Source of the DNA: Aureispira sp. CCB-E
Lineage (GTDB): Bacteria > Bacteroidota > Bacteroidia > Chitinophagales > Saprospiraceae
Length of the DNA stretch: 64,000 nt
Assembly (NCBI RefSeq): GCF_031326345.1
Contig: NZ_CP133671.1
Location: forward strand, 3,534,001 to 3,598,000
Direction of reading: 5' to 3'
The notes under the pieces are model-generated. The model was not told the DNA's origin. It saw only the letters and a program-made list of their open reading frames with translations, and did not search any database. Shown here piece by piece: positions 28,204-37,528 of this stretch. Each line of letters opens with the position of its first letter. The stretch's first letter is position 1. Made by a program: the position numbers and the translations under genes.

Positions 28204-28972
28204 ATTGAGTATGTTTTGCATGCAGAGAAAGTTATTGCCACTAAAAATAACAAAAAAAAGTTAAAAAACCTTAAAAAAAGATTATTTGCAAGCATTTTTT
28301 ATCTATTTCTAAATATTCAAAAAAATGGAGATTATTTGGCATCAAATAAAGTAATGATTAAAGTTATACCATTTTTGAATAAACAAAAAATAAAAGTTGT
28401 TTCTTTTATTTTATAATCATGAGTTAGGAAAAAGAACAGAGCTCTATTTTGTTGATTATGAGCATAAAAAGAATATTTTTTTTAAAAAAATTCGAGTAAC
28501 AGAGCTCTGCATTCTGTTTCTTTATAAAATCCTAAATTAATGCCGTTTTTAACTCTATTGATTGTCTGTTAATTATGGATTTTAAAAAATTTAATATTTT
28601 CCCATTTTGACTTTTAGTTTAGGAGCTAGACTCAATTATAATCGTATTTGTTGAATTTTTATAGTAGAAATTGGAATAAAAGATGAAAAAACAAATTTAT
28701 ACCTTGTAGAGGTCTAATCAAAAAATAGCTGGTATAGTAGTCATTATTTTGTAGTTTTGAATTGGATAGTAATAGGGGAAATTAATGCAAAAAGAGAAGC
28801 GAATTCTATACAAGTTCTATATTCTATGAAGTATTCTTATCTTAGCAATTCTTGACAATTTATTGTCATATGTAATCCATAATCGTTAACCTAAATGTAG
28901 AACAAGTAGTCATAGCAGCGTGTGCTTTTTTGAAGAGAATTGTTCTATTGTTAAAATATCAAATTGAGTAAA
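28204..28972. other. long intergenic region between divergent genes
   Basis: About 770 nt lie between the peptidoglycan-binding protein (minus) and allantoicase (plus). It holds two copies of AACAGAGCTCT (28435-28445 and 28498-28508), each containing the palindrome AGAGCTCT, 63 bp apart. Otherwise it is very AT-rich. I see no gene. It may contain the regulatory region of the ureide genes. Confidence 0.4.
28435..28508. repeat. pair of AACAGAGCTCT repeats upstream of allantoicase
   Basis: Two identical 11-nt copies start 63 bp apart, about six helical turns. Each carries a perfect 8-bp palindrome. They could be operator sites for a regulator of the divergent genes or a fold-back structure. The distance to the allantoicase start (over 450 nt) is large. 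Confidence 0.35.
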
Positions 28973-29974
28973 ATGAAAGAACCAGATTTTACAGCTTTAC
29001 AGAACTTAGCCGCAGAACGTTTTGGTGCAAAAGCATTGTATTGTACAGATGATTTCTTTGCTCCAGTGGAGAATTTATTGAAACCTGGTAGAGGTATTTT
29101 TATAGAAGACAAATATACAGATCGAGGCAAGTGGATGGACGGATGGGAGTCTAGAAGAAAGAGGACAGAAGGTCATGATTTTTGTATTATAAAGTTAGGG
29201 GCAATGGGACGCCTAAGAGGATTAGATATTGATACCAATCATTTCTTAGGAAATCATCCTCCTTATGCTTCTGTAGAAGCTTGTTGCTTGCCTTTGGATG
29301 CAGATGTAGACACTGTATTGAATCATGATGATTGGGATGACTTGGTTAAGAAAATTGCCTTGAAACCTGGGTCACAGCATTTTATTGATATGTATTCAGA
29401 TTACATTTATACACATCTAAAACTCCGTATTTATCCAGATGGAGGTATTGCCAGATTTAAAGTGTATGGTCACGTGCATGTAGATTGGTCAATGTATGAT
29501 GAAAATAGCACGATTGATTTAGCTGCGGCTAATATGGGCGCGAAGGCTATTCTTTGCAATGATATGTTCTTTAGCCATATGGATAATTTAATTATGCCTA
29601 ATAGAGGGCTAAATATGGGTGATGGATGGGAAACTAAACGAAATAGAACTTTGCATAATCGTGATTGGGTAGTTGTAAAATTGGCTAGACCTGGCAAAAT
29701 TAATCAAGCATTAATTGACACCTGTCATTTTAAAGGTAATTATCCAGATACTTTTTCTTTAGATGGAATTAACTTGCCCAATCATAGCGCTGTAACAGCA
29801 GAGAATGTAGATGAGTTGCCTTGGAAAGAAATTTTGTCCAAGCAGAAGTTGCAAGCAGATCAAGAACACTATTATAATAATATACCAACAGAAGAAGTGT
29901 TTACTCATGTTCGTTTGAATATTTATCCAGATGGGGGGGTGAGCAGAATGCGATTGTTTGGTAATTTTGTTTAG
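28973..29974 (+). CDS. alc: allantoicase
   Basis: Allantoicase hydrolyses allantoate to ureidoglycolate and urea in purine-ring breakdown. The 333-residue protein is a tandem duplication of the allantoicase fold: repeat 1 at about residues 1-160 (GAKALYCTDDFFAPVENLL...) and repeat 2 at about 170-333 (GAKAILCNDMFFSHMDNLI...). Each ends with a THVRLNIYPDGG- or THLKLRIYPDGG-type strand. I chose the ATG at 28973 over a TTG three codons earlier. Ureide-pathway genes follow within 200 nt, which supports the call. Confidence 0.93.
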   Translation: MKEPDFTALQNLAAERFGAKALYCTDDFFAPVENLLKPGRGIFIEDKYTDRGKWMDGWESRRKRTEGHDFCIIKLGAMGRLRGLDIDTNHFLGNHPPYASVEACCLPLDADVDTVLNHDDWDDLVKKIALKPGSQHFIDMYSDYIYTHLKLRIYPDGGIARFKVYGHVHVDWSMYDENSTIDLAAANMGAKAILCNDMFFSHMDNLIMPNRGLNMGDGWETKRNRTLHNRDWVVVKLARPGKINQALIDTCHFKGNYPDTFSLDGINLPNHSAVTAENVDELPWKEILSKQKLQADQEHYYNNIPTEEVFTHVRLNIYPDGGVSRMRLFGNFV

Positions 29975-30204
29975 GACTATTGATTGGTTCTATATTGTCT
30001 TGTTGTTTGAATGAATACTCCGTTGATTACATTTGGTGCTGTTGTGTGATAGCTCGTTGTGCAGTGATTTAGTTCGCTCTTTATGGTCATCAGTTTGTTA
30101 TGGTCGGTTTAGAGGCTATGAAAAACATAAAAAGCATCCTTGATAATTAAGTGAATCTGATTTTGGACGAAGTAATGTTGAATGTGAAGTTAAAAAAAAG
30201 ACGT

Positions 30205-30708
30205 ATGACTTTGGAAGAATTAAACGAACTCAATTTGGGTGATTTGGAACAAAAATTAGAGTATTGTTGTGCTGCTAAGAAATGGTACAAGGAATTGGCT
30301 GCCGAGTTTCCTTTTGAAACAATCCATGATTTGAAGGAAGCCTCTGACCGTATTTGGAATACATGCTCAGAGTTAGATTACTTAGAGGCTTTTGAAGGAC
30401 ACCCTAAAATTGGCGATGTTAATAGTCTGGCAAAAAAATTCCAAGCAACTAAAGATTGGGCTGGTAATGAGCAAAAATTAGTACAACAAGCCTCTATGGA
30501 GGTGATTGAAGCTTTGGCTGAGGGAAATGCTGCTTATGAAGCTCGCTTTGGATTTATTTTTATTGTTTTTGCAACAGGGAAAACAGCGCAGCAAATGTTG
30601 GATTTGTTATTGGAGCGATTGCCCAATGATCGAGCCACAGAGTTGAAAATTGCAGCAGGAGAACAGCATAAAATTACCACTTTGAGAATTCAAAAACTAT
30701 TAGCATGA
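30205..30708 (+). CDS. uraD: OHCU decarboxylase (2-oxo-4-hydroxy-4-carboxy-5-ureidoimidazoline decarboxylase)
   Basis: UraD makes (S)-allantoin from OHCU, the second step after uricase. The helical protein begins MTLEELNELN in the usual UraD position, so I placed the start at 30205; in-frame GTG and ATG codons upstream would add up to 18 residues. The family signature FEGHPKIGDV with the catalytic His is present, as is the FGFIFIVFATGKTA segment near residue 112. It overlaps uraH by 4 nt, so the two are translated together. Confidence 0.92.
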   Translation: MTLEELNELNLGDLEQKLEYCCAAKKWYKELAAEFPFETIHDLKEASDRIWNTCSELDYLEAFEGHPKIGDVNSLAKKFQATKDWAGNEQKLVQQASMEVIEALAEGNAAYEARFGFIFIVFATGKTAQQMLDLLLERLPNDRATELKIAAGEQHKITTLRIQKLLA

Positions 30709-31043
30709 GTCAAATTACAACGCATATATTAGATACAAGTCTGGGCAAACCAGCAGCAGGAGTGCAGGTTCGTTTGCAAAGAAAAGATGGAAAAGAATGG
30801 GAAACTATCGCTACGGGGATAACGAATTTAGATGGACGTGTTGGAGATCTATTGAAAGAAGGAACAACGATTAGCCCTGGAATTTATAGGATGTTTTTTG
30901 AAACGGGAAGTTATTATGAAAAACTGAATGTAAAGACATTTTACCCTGAGGTAGGAATTGTATTTGAAACTTTTAATATGGAACATTATCACGTGCCATT
31001 GTTACTAAATCCTTTTGGATTTTCAACTTATAGAGGGAGTTGA
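30705..31043 (+). CDS. uraH: 5-hydroxyisourate hydrolase (transthyretin-like)
   Basis: UraH converts 5-hydroxyisourate to OHCU, the step before UraD. The 112-residue length is standard. The N-terminal THILDTSLGKPAAGV carries the active-site His, and the C-terminus ends STYRGS, the YRGS signature of this family. There is no signal peptide, so it acts in the cytoplasm. It is coupled to uraD by an ATGA overlap and is followed by a strong hairpin (31191-31237). Confidence 0.95.
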   Translation: MSQITTHILDTSLGKPAAGVQVRLQRKDGKEWETIATGITNLDGRVGDLLKEGTTISPGIYRMFFETGSYYEKLNVKTFYPEVGIVFETFNMEHYHVPLLLNPFGFSTYRGS

Positions 31044-31190
31044 TTAAGTTGATATGTTTTTTATATATATTTGCATAGTAAAAATACCAACCAATATGAG
31101 TTGGACAACGTCTTTATTATAAGAAGGAATTGTTTGCTAAGTTTTTAAACAATTACCAAAGATATTGCTCCACTGTTAAATTAATGTTGG

Positions 31191-31237
31191 TCTCAAAATA
31201 GCGTTTATAGAATGACTACATAAACGCTATTTTGAGA
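31191..31237 (+). terminator. perfect 18-bp hairpin between uraH and a small gene
   Basis: TCTCAAAATAGCGTTTAT (31191-31208) and its exact complement (31220-31237) flank an 11-nt loop. There is no clear T run beyond the stem, so this may be a processing or stabilising hairpin as well as a terminator of the alc-uraD-uraH unit. Confidence 0.55.
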
Positions 31238-31264
31238 TACTCGTTGTTCTAATCGATTTTTATT

Positions 31265-31501
31265 ATGAAAATGCACTCCAATCAATCCACCCCCTTTATT
31301 TTAATTATTGCAGTAATTTTAGCTATTATTTTAGGTTTATTAGATGCACAAACAGAAAGTTTTACGCAGCTTTTTGTGGGAGACTCTGGTGCTAATTTGA
31401 TTGCTTTAATTATGTACACCTCCATGTTTGCTTTAATTATTTCTTTTCTTAGGCTTATTATTACGACTTCTTCCCCTGTATCAGAGGATATTGAGCCATA
31501 G
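31265..31501 (+). CDS. small two-helix membrane protein, 78 residues
   Basis: Two hydrophobic segments (about residues 10-28 and 42-65) suggest an inner-membrane protein. No family is recognised. It lies just after the 18-bp hairpin and converges with the gene at 31511. Confidence 0.45.
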   Translation: MKMHSNQSTPFILIIAVILAIILGLLDAQTESFTQLFVGDSGANLIALIMYTSMFALIISFLRLIITTSSPVSEDIEP

Positions 31502-31510
31502 GTTTAATGA

Positions 31511-32539
31511 TTATCTTTTTAGATGTGGCGCAACATAAGACCTTGAAGTATCAGGAGCAATATATTTTGTCTTCTGATGACATCCCATGCATGAAATCTT
31601 GCTGTTAATCATTAGGACATTGTTGCTATTGCCATTTGAAATTTCAATAGCTTGATTAAAACGTTGGAGATTTTCTTGAGCATTTTTTATTCGAAGCTCG
31701 ACAACTTCTTTATATGGATAACTTTCATATTCGGGAACAGACTTAGCGTTCTGGTACATCATAAGTCCTTTTTTTAAGTCACCTGATTTGATTAAAATAT
31801 CGCCAAAGTGAATGAAAAAACCTTCCAAATTATGAGGAGCAATCCAAGTATTCCAGCAAGCTCGCCTATTTTTTTCTGTTAAATCTGTATTTAATAGAGG
31901 ATAATATTTTTTCCAATCTAGATGTTCTCGATCTACTTTTTCATAGGCACAAGCATCGGCATTGTGCCACATTAAATCTATGGACTCTTGAAATCGTTTG
32001 TCTGTTTTGTTAGATAAACTTAATGGATAACTCAAGGTGAAATCTCCCCATTCTGGCCATTGTCTAGCGACTTTTTTAGTCTCAAGGTACCCTTTGACGA
32101 TCTTCTTTTGATCTTGGTCAATGCTTCCTTCTGACATTAAAAAATCACCATGAAACCCTTTTAGCCGTATATCACTGGGGTCTAATTGCATGGCTTCTTT
32201 AAAATACTTGTTTGCTAATGTGGCATGGTCAATGACATTAGCGGAGGGCTTAGGCAATCGAATGCGTTCTGATAGTGCCCAGGCATGCGTAAAACCAATA
32301 TGTGCAGCAAGCGTAGCATTATTAGGGTTCTCTATATATGCTGCTTTTAGGAGGTGTAGTATTTGTGGGATACTGTCATAATTACCTTCGTGAAAGTGTT
32401 TCCAAAAATAATGATCAGCAGAAGTTGCCAACGAGCTAAATGATTGGCTGGCGAGCTTCTTTTTTGTAAATATTGGAATAATAGTAGAACAGCTAATAAG
32501 ACAAAGAGAATAAACTAGAAAGACGCCTAATTTTTTCAT
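31511..32539 (-). CDS. TPR-like lipoprotein with a C-terminal CxxCH motif
   Basis: The 342-residue protein has a lipobox (LISCS, Cys17). Helical repeats with TPR spacing follow (for example ANKYFKEAMQLDPSDIRLKG). Near the end is CMGCH, a CxxCH pattern that binds haem c in exported cytochromes, followed by a 20-residue tail. The family that combines these is not known to me. It could be a small cytochrome c-type electron carrier, or the motif could bind another metal. It is a single gene on the minus strand. Confidence 0.55.
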   Translation of the reverse strand: MKKLGVFLVYSLCLISCSTIIPIFTKKKLASQSFSSLATSADHYFWKHFHEGNYDSIPQILHLLKAAYIENPNNATLAAHIGFTHAWALSERIRLPKPSANVIDHATLANKYFKEAMQLDPSDIRLKGFHGDFLMSEGSIDQDQKKIVKGYLETKKVARQWPEWGDFTLSYPLSLSNKTDKRFQESIDLMWHNADACAYEKVDREHLDWKKYYPLLNTDLTEKNRRACWNTWIAPHNLEGFFIHFGDILIKSGDLKKGLMMYQNAKSVPEYESYPYKEVVELRIKNAQENLQRFNQAIEISNGNSNNVLMINSKISCMGCHQKTKYIAPDTSRSYVAPHLKR

Positions 32540-32713
32540 CGTAGATTAAATTTTGTGGTTGAAGAATAAAGCTCCAATATAAAAACTAAAATACGTTACA
32601 ATCAAGTCTTTGTGATAGATGGGAAATGAAAGGGATAAATGGGAATCTCTGTTCTAAGAATGCGTTTAGAAAGTACATTTTTAATAGGGTTAGCATTTAT
32701 GGAGCGTTTTTCA

Positions 32714-33574
32714 TTAAATCAATTTCTCTTTGGAGAAGCTTCTAGAAACAGGAACGGTTAGGTTACTATTGATAAAATGAATATTGCATGAACGAGCATT
32801 GCCAGATAGAGAGGCAATATGATTTTTGTTAACAATAAAAGAGCGATGACATCGGATAATTTCAGTGTATTGTTTGAATTGTATTTCTAATTCTTTTAAG
32901 GATACTCTAAGTAGTTTGGTTTGTAGAAAATCATTTTTAAAATAGTGTATTTTAGAGTAATTGCCTTCGGATTGAGCAAATAGAAACTGTTGCAAGTCTA
33001 AGTTTAGGCAATCAGTAGATGCTTTTCCTTGCAATTGGATTGAATGAATGACGGAGGTTGCTGAATTATTTTTTTGTTCGATTACAAGTTGCTTGTTGAT
33101 AGTATTGGCTTCTTTTATTAATTGTTTGGATAATAAGAGTTCGGTTGTGAAAAGAAAAAAAAGTACAGGAAAAATACCAACCATAGTCGTCATGAATAGG
33201 AAGCTGCTTAAATCAAAAATATAAAGGTCATTTCCAGTGCTGAAAATATGGTAATAATAATTGCCGAATGCGATACATAGAATATTAAAAATAATAAACA
33301 ATAGTGCTTTGCCAACTGTCCAAGATTCTTTGTGAAACCAAACAGGGAAAAGAAGGGGAAAGAAGGAGTAATTGATACTCATGAAAACTGTTGTAACAAT
33401 TCCAAAACCTAAAATGTATCTAGATTCTTGGCTAGCAATATCTTGTATATTGAATGGTTGAAAAAGTGTTAAAAATAGATAAATAAATAGCCCAAAGCTA
33501 CAGGCTAAAACTTCTTTTTGAAAGAAGGTCTCTAAAACAGGATAAGGCTTTTGGAGCCAGACTAAGAATTGCAT
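32714..33574 (-). CDS. LytTR-family transcriptional regulator with membrane domain
   Basis: The 286-residue protein has four hydrophobic segments in its N-terminal half (about residues 20-155), a short coiled coil and a C-terminal LytTR DNA-binding domain (about 195-286; signatures LFAQSEGNYSKIHY and IRCHRSFIVNKNHIASLSGN). There is no receiver domain, so it probably senses a membrane signal directly. I chose the ATG at 33574 over one nine codons upstream because it gives the usual membrane-facing start. No target is apparent. Confidence 0.8.
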   Translation of the reverse strand: MQFLVWLQKPYPVLETFFQKEVLACSFGLFIYLFLTLFQPFNIQDIASQESRYILGFGIVTTVFMSINYSFFPLLFPVWFHKESWTVGKALLFIIFNILCIAFGNYYYHIFSTGNDLYIFDLSSFLFMTTMVGIFPVLFFLFTTELLLSKQLIKEANTINKQLVIEQKNNSATSVIHSIQLQGKASTDCLNLDLQQFLFAQSEGNYSKIHYFKNDFLQTKLLRVSLKELEIQFKQYTEIIRCHRSFIVNKNHIASLSGNARSCNIHFINSNLTVPVSRSFSKEKLI

Positions 33575-33796
33575 AGATCTAAAAAAAAAAATTATGGTCA
33601 AACAAAAAAGTAATCGTTCAAAAACAAGAAATTCCTTTTTTGCCGAAAATATACAGAAGGTATTTTTTTTTAGCTTTAAAAGTCCTATCTTTTTATTTTT
33701 ATCTTGGAATAAAGTTTAGACTGAAGGGGGCAGTGTTTGCTTTTTTTTAATGTCTAAGTAGAATTCTCCATTGTTAAACTAACGATACAGTAATAT

Positions 33797-35227
33797 ATGA
33801 AATTATCAATAACCCCAGCACAAAAAAGTGCTGTTACCAACGAGTTAAGCAAACATAACCTTGCTTTTCAACAAATTTATAAAGGCGATCGAGCAGACCG
33901 ACAACCAGTACATACTGTATATGGTGGTGCTAATCTTTTTGATGCAACAATTGTTACCAAATTACAAACCAAAGCTATCAGTAGTTTAAAATATTATGCA
34001 CCTAATTTTTGTGTATTGGGTCGTGTGTTAAAACTGGAAGGTTGGGAATATTTGCCTACGAGTACTAATGAAATTCAAATTCTTCAAGAACGATTGGATA
34101 ATTTGCCAGAGGTGGAACGAAAAAAAGAACCTCATTGGTTGGCTTATACCGTCTACAATAAGTTGGTTGCAAAATTAGAGCATGAGCCTTTAGAAGATTT
34201 TAGAATTGATTTTGAGGATGGTTTTGGTAATAGAAGTGACGAAGAGGAAGATGCAACAGCAGCTAGAGCGGCGGAAGAAGTTGCTAAAGGGATGCAAGAA
34301 GGAACCTTGCCGCCTTTTATTGGTATACGAATCAAGCCTTTTAGTGAAGATTTAAAAGAGAGAGGAATTCGCACCCTAGATATTTTTATTAGCACACTTT
34401 GCGCAGCAACGGGCGGGCAATTGCCTGAAAATTTTGTTGTAATGCTCCCAAAAGTAACCATTGAAGGACAAGTAGAAGCATTAGTGCAGTTGTTTGAATG
34501 GTTGGAGGCTGCTAATGGCATTGCTAAAGGGGCTTTAAAAATGGAAATGATGGTTGAGACAACGCAATCTATTATGGGAGAGGAAGGTCGAAATCCTTTA
34601 ATGCGTTTTATCCGTGCTAGCAAAGGGCGTTTAATTGCCTGCCATTTTGGAACTTATGATTATACGGCTTCTTGTAGTATCACTGCTAAGTACCAAACAA
34701 TGGATCATCCTGTTTGTGATTTTGCGCACCATATGACAAAAGTAGCCTTGGCACATACTGGAATTTGGTTGTCGGATGGAGCAACAAATGTAATGCCTGT
34801 AGGGCCTCATCGAGGAGAGGAGCTAAGTTATGCTCAATTAAAAGAAAATACAGAGATTGTACATCGTGCTTGGAAAATGGGCTATGACCATGTCCGTCAT
34901 TCTCTTTGGAATGGATTTTATCAAGGATGGGATTTACACCCTGCGCAATTTATTGCTCGTTATGCGGCTGTTTATGCCTTTTTCTTGGAAAGTTATAGCG
35001 ATGCAGCTTTGCGGTTGAAAAATTTTATTGATAAGGCAGCTAGAGCAACCTTGACAACAGATATTTTTGATGATGCGGCAACGGGGCAAGGCTTGTTGAA
35101 TTATTTCTTGAAAGGAATGAATAGTGGTGCAATTTCAGAAGAGGAAGCAATGGCAACAGGACTGACACTAGAAGAGATTCGAAGTCGTTCTTTTTTAGCA
35201 ATATTAAAAGGTCGCCGCGCTCAATAA
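33797..35227 (+). CDS. DUF6986 family protein (malate-synthase/HpcH-aldolase-like)
   Basis: The 476-residue protein has a TIM-barrel fold of the citrate-lyase/HpcH type, with acidic metal-ligand motifs: RIDFEDGFGNRSDEEED near residue 138 and MMVETTQSI near 253. The HFGTYDYTAS segment near 289 also belongs to this fold. It resembles malate synthase and DUF6986 proteins, which recur with ureide catabolism genes. In this context it may use glyoxylate released from ureidoglycolate. The reaction is unproven. Confidence 0.7.
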   Translation: MKLSITPAQKSAVTNELSKHNLAFQQIYKGDRADRQPVHTVYGGANLFDATIVTKLQTKAISSLKYYAPNFCVLGRVLKLEGWEYLPTSTNEIQILQERLDNLPEVERKKEPHWLAYTVYNKLVAKLEHEPLEDFRIDFEDGFGNRSDEEEDATAARAAEEVAKGMQEGTLPPFIGIRIKPFSEDLKERGIRTLDIFISTLCAATGGQLPENFVVMLPKVTIEGQVEALVQLFEWLEAANGIAKGALKMEMMVETTQSIMGEEGRNPLMRFIRASKGRLIACHFGTYDYTASCSITAKYQTMDHPVCDFAHHMTKVALAHTGIWLSDGATNVMPVGPHRGEELSYAQLKENTEIVHRAWKMGYDHVRHSLWNGFYQGWDLHPAQFIARYAAVYAFFLESYSDAALRLKNFIDKAARATLTTDIFDDAATGQGLLNYFLKGMNSGAISEEEAMATGLTLEEIRSRSFLAILKGRRAQ

Positions 35228-35254
35228 TCGAATCATTATAAGAAGCCAATAGTT

Positions 35255-35283
35255 TGTTAGAACCATGCAGTAGCACCGCAGAA
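35255..35283 (-). repeat. dispersed intergenic repeat copy (minus orientation)
   Basis: On the minus strand this reads TGCTACTGCATGGTTC, followed by TAACAAACTATTG. It matches 25 of 29 positions of the second half of the copy at 23021-23059. Confidence 0.5.
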
Positions 35284-35351
35284 GTGCTAATAAATAATTG
35301 CTAACCTAACTAAAGGGAAAAAAGCACCTCACAAATTCAAACAATTATTGA

Positions 35352-36320
35352 ATGAAAGAAGTACAATTATGGAAATTTGTTGCTCAAAAAATCAATGCCA
35401 ATCAACGGGTTGCTCTAATGTTTGTTGCCGAAAGTATAGGGAGTAGCCCTGGGCGACAAGGACATTATATGGCGGTGAGTGAAGATGCTAGTATGTACGG
35501 AACAATAGGCGGTGGTGCTATGGAATACAAACAGGTAGAAGTATGCAAAAAATTATTAAAAACTACAACCAATACTTGTACTCGGCAGCAACTAGTCCAT
35601 GATAAAAGTGATAGAAGTAAATGGTCGGGTCTGTCTTGTTCTGGTGAACAGACAGTCCTGACTTTCTTTTTGAATAGAGAACACAAGGCATTCGTTGAGA
35701 AAATAGTATGGGCTTGTACAGATGAAAAAGATTATCATTTGGTGTTGGCTGCTGATAATACGCTAGTTGTAGAAGAAGCGAATGCCGCAGCGCCTAAGTT
35801 TGAATATACTTTTAGTTCTATTGAAAATTGGACCTATCGTTTTATAATAAACAATCAAGATCGAGTCTATTTAATCGGAGGAGGGCATGTGGGCTTAGCA
35901 TTGTGCCGTCAACTTGCGTGGCTTAATTTTAAGGTGGTCTTAATTGACAACCGAGCCGATTTGCCAACAGAGGAATATGACGAATTTATTTCTAAAAAAA
36001 TTATAACCAACTATAAAAAAGTAGCTAATTTTGTTCCAAGTACAAAACGAGATTATATTGTCATTATGAGCTTTTCTAGTGCTTTAGATACATTGATATT
36101 GAGTCAGTTAATTCGAAAAGAGGCTTGTTATATTGGAATGATGGCAAGCCAAGTTAAAGTCAATCGAATTCGAACTATATTGCTAGAAAAAGGTTATTCA
36201 GAAGCAGATTTTGAGCGGGTCAAAACGCCAATAGGCATTCCTATCAAATGCAAAAGCCCAGCAGAAATTGCCGTGAGCGTAGCGGCAGAAATGATAGACA
36301 TTAGAAATCGAATCAATTAG
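35352..36320 (+). CDS. XdhC/CoxF family molybdenum-cofactor maturation protein
   Basis: XdhC binds molybdenum cofactor, helps add its terminal sulfur and inserts it into xanthine dehydrogenase-type enzymes. The 322-residue protein has the family's N-terminal domain with AESIGSSPGRQG and the GGGAMEY motif. A Rossmann-like C-terminal domain follows (YLIGGGHVGLALCRQLAW near 173, then the acidic VLIDNR). It ends with a typical IGIPIKCKSPAEIAVSVAAE segment. It precedes moaA by 34 nt, so both are likely transcribed together for molybdoenzyme maturation. Confidence 0.88.
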   Translation: MKEVQLWKFVAQKINANQRVALMFVAESIGSSPGRQGHYMAVSEDASMYGTIGGGAMEYKQVEVCKKLLKTTTNTCTRQQLVHDKSDRSKWSGLSCSGEQTVLTFFLNREHKAFVEKIVWACTDEKDYHLVLAADNTLVVEEANAAAPKFEYTFSSIENWTYRFIINNQDRVYLIGGGHVGLALCRQLAWLNFKVVLIDNRADLPTEEYDEFISKKIITNYKKVANFVPSTKRDYIVIMSFSSALDTLILSQLIRKEACYIGMMASQVKVNRIRTILLEKGYSEADFERVKTPIGIPIKCKSPAEIAVSVAAEMIDIRNRIN

Positions 36321-36354
36321 AGAAAAAAAAATCTTAGAAGGAAAATAGGGATTA

Positions 36355-37344
36355 ATGATTAAGGACCAACATAATAGAATACATGATTATCTACGCATTT
36401 CTTTGACAGAGCGTTGTAATTTACGCTGTTTTTATTGCATGCCTGAGGAAGGAGTAGAGTTGGCTCCTAAGTCGCACTTGATGACTTATGAGGAAATTTT
36501 GTCAATTGCTACCACATTTGTCGAAATGGGCGTGAAAAAAATTCGCCTAACAGGTGGAGAACCATTAGTCCGCAAAGATGCCACTATTATTATAGAAGCA
36601 CTCGGAGCACTCCCTGTAGAATTAGCAATTACAACAAACGGAATTATTGTAGATCGGTTTGTTGCGGCATTTAAAAAAGCAGGACTAAAGGCTGTTAACA
36701 TTAGTTTGGATACATTGGATCGGGATAAATTTGCTTTGGTCACCAAGCGAGATGATTTTCAGAAAGTACGCCAAAATATTGATTTATTATTAGCAGAAGG
36801 CTTTCATGTAAAGATTAATGTTGTTTTGATGCGTGCCATTAATTTTGACGAAATTATTGATTTTATAGAATTGACCAAGGCTCAAAATTTACAAATTCAA
36901 TTTATAGAGTTTATGCCCTTTGATGGAAATCAATGGGATTGGAAAAAAGGTATCTCGTTAGCAGAAATTGTAGAGAAAGCAACTAATTATTACAATGAAA
37001 ACAATATCCTTCGGATAGCAGATAAACCCAACGATACTGCTGTTAACTATAAAGTACGAGGGTATCAAGGATCTTTTGCTATTATTAGTACAATTACAAA
37101 TCCGTTTTGTGGTACGTGCAATCGAATCCGTTTAACAGCGAATGGACGAATTAAAAACTGCTTGTTTTCAACCAGCGAAACAGATTTATTAACGCCATTT
37201 CGAGCAGGGGAAGATATTCGACCAATTATTCTGAAAAGTATTCAGTCAAAAGCACCTGCTAGAGGTGGTTGGGAGAGTTTAGAAGCATTTTCTAAACCAG
37301 AAAATCATGGACAAAATCGCTCTATGATTTTGATTGGTGGCTAA
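36355..37344 (+). CDS. moaA: GTP 3',8-cyclase MoaA (radical SAM)
   Basis: MoaA starts molybdopterin synthesis by cyclising GTP. The 329-residue protein binds the radical-SAM iron-sulfur cluster through Cys21, Cys25 and Cys28 (RCNLRCFYC). The second cluster uses Cys252, Cys255 and Cys269 (CGTCNRIRL...KNC). It ends in the C-terminal Gly-Gly that MoaA needs. Together with XdhC it points to a functional molybdenum hydroxylase in this organism. Confidence 0.95.
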   Translation: MIKDQHNRIHDYLRISLTERCNLRCFYCMPEEGVELAPKSHLMTYEEILSIATTFVEMGVKKIRLTGGEPLVRKDATIIIEALGALPVELAITTNGIIVDRFVAAFKKAGLKAVNISLDTLDRDKFALVTKRDDFQKVRQNIDLLLAEGFHVKINVVLMRAINFDEIIDFIELTKAQNLQIQFIEFMPFDGNQWDWKKGISLAEIVEKATNYYNENNILRIADKPNDTAVNYKVRGYQGSFAIISTITNPFCGTCNRIRLTANGRIKNCLFSTSETDLLTPFRAGEDIRPIILKSIQSKAPARGGWESLEAFSKPENHGQNRSMILIGG

Positions 37345-37353
37345 ACATTGAAT

Positions 37354-37374
37354 CCAATAATTGCTTATTATTGG
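37354..37374 (+). terminator. possible terminator after moaA
   Basis: CCAATAA (37354-37360) pairs with TTATTGG (37368-37374), with a 7-nt loop, beginning 10 nt past the moaA stop. A second small fold, GGGAATTTTTCCC, follows directly. The T run is weak. Confidence 0.45.
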
Positions 37375-37494
37375 GAATTTTTCCCATCTTTGAATTTAAC
37401 TTCTTTAGAAAGATAAAATAGCTATTATACAATAACAATAATAGTTGACTAATTTTTAGTTTTTAACTTGTTTTGCTTCGTGAGCTCGCAAGCT

Positions 37495-37528
37495 TAGTTA
37501 GCTGCTACTGTGTAGTTCAAGCGAACTA
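37495..37528 (+). repeat. dispersed intergenic repeat directly abutting a start codon
   Basis: This copy (TAGTTAGCTGCTACTGTG, ending AAGCGAACTA) shares both ends with the copy at 23021-23059 but lacks five internal bases. It ends at the base before the ATG at 37529, so it forms the leader of the transporter mRNA. Confidence 0.55.
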
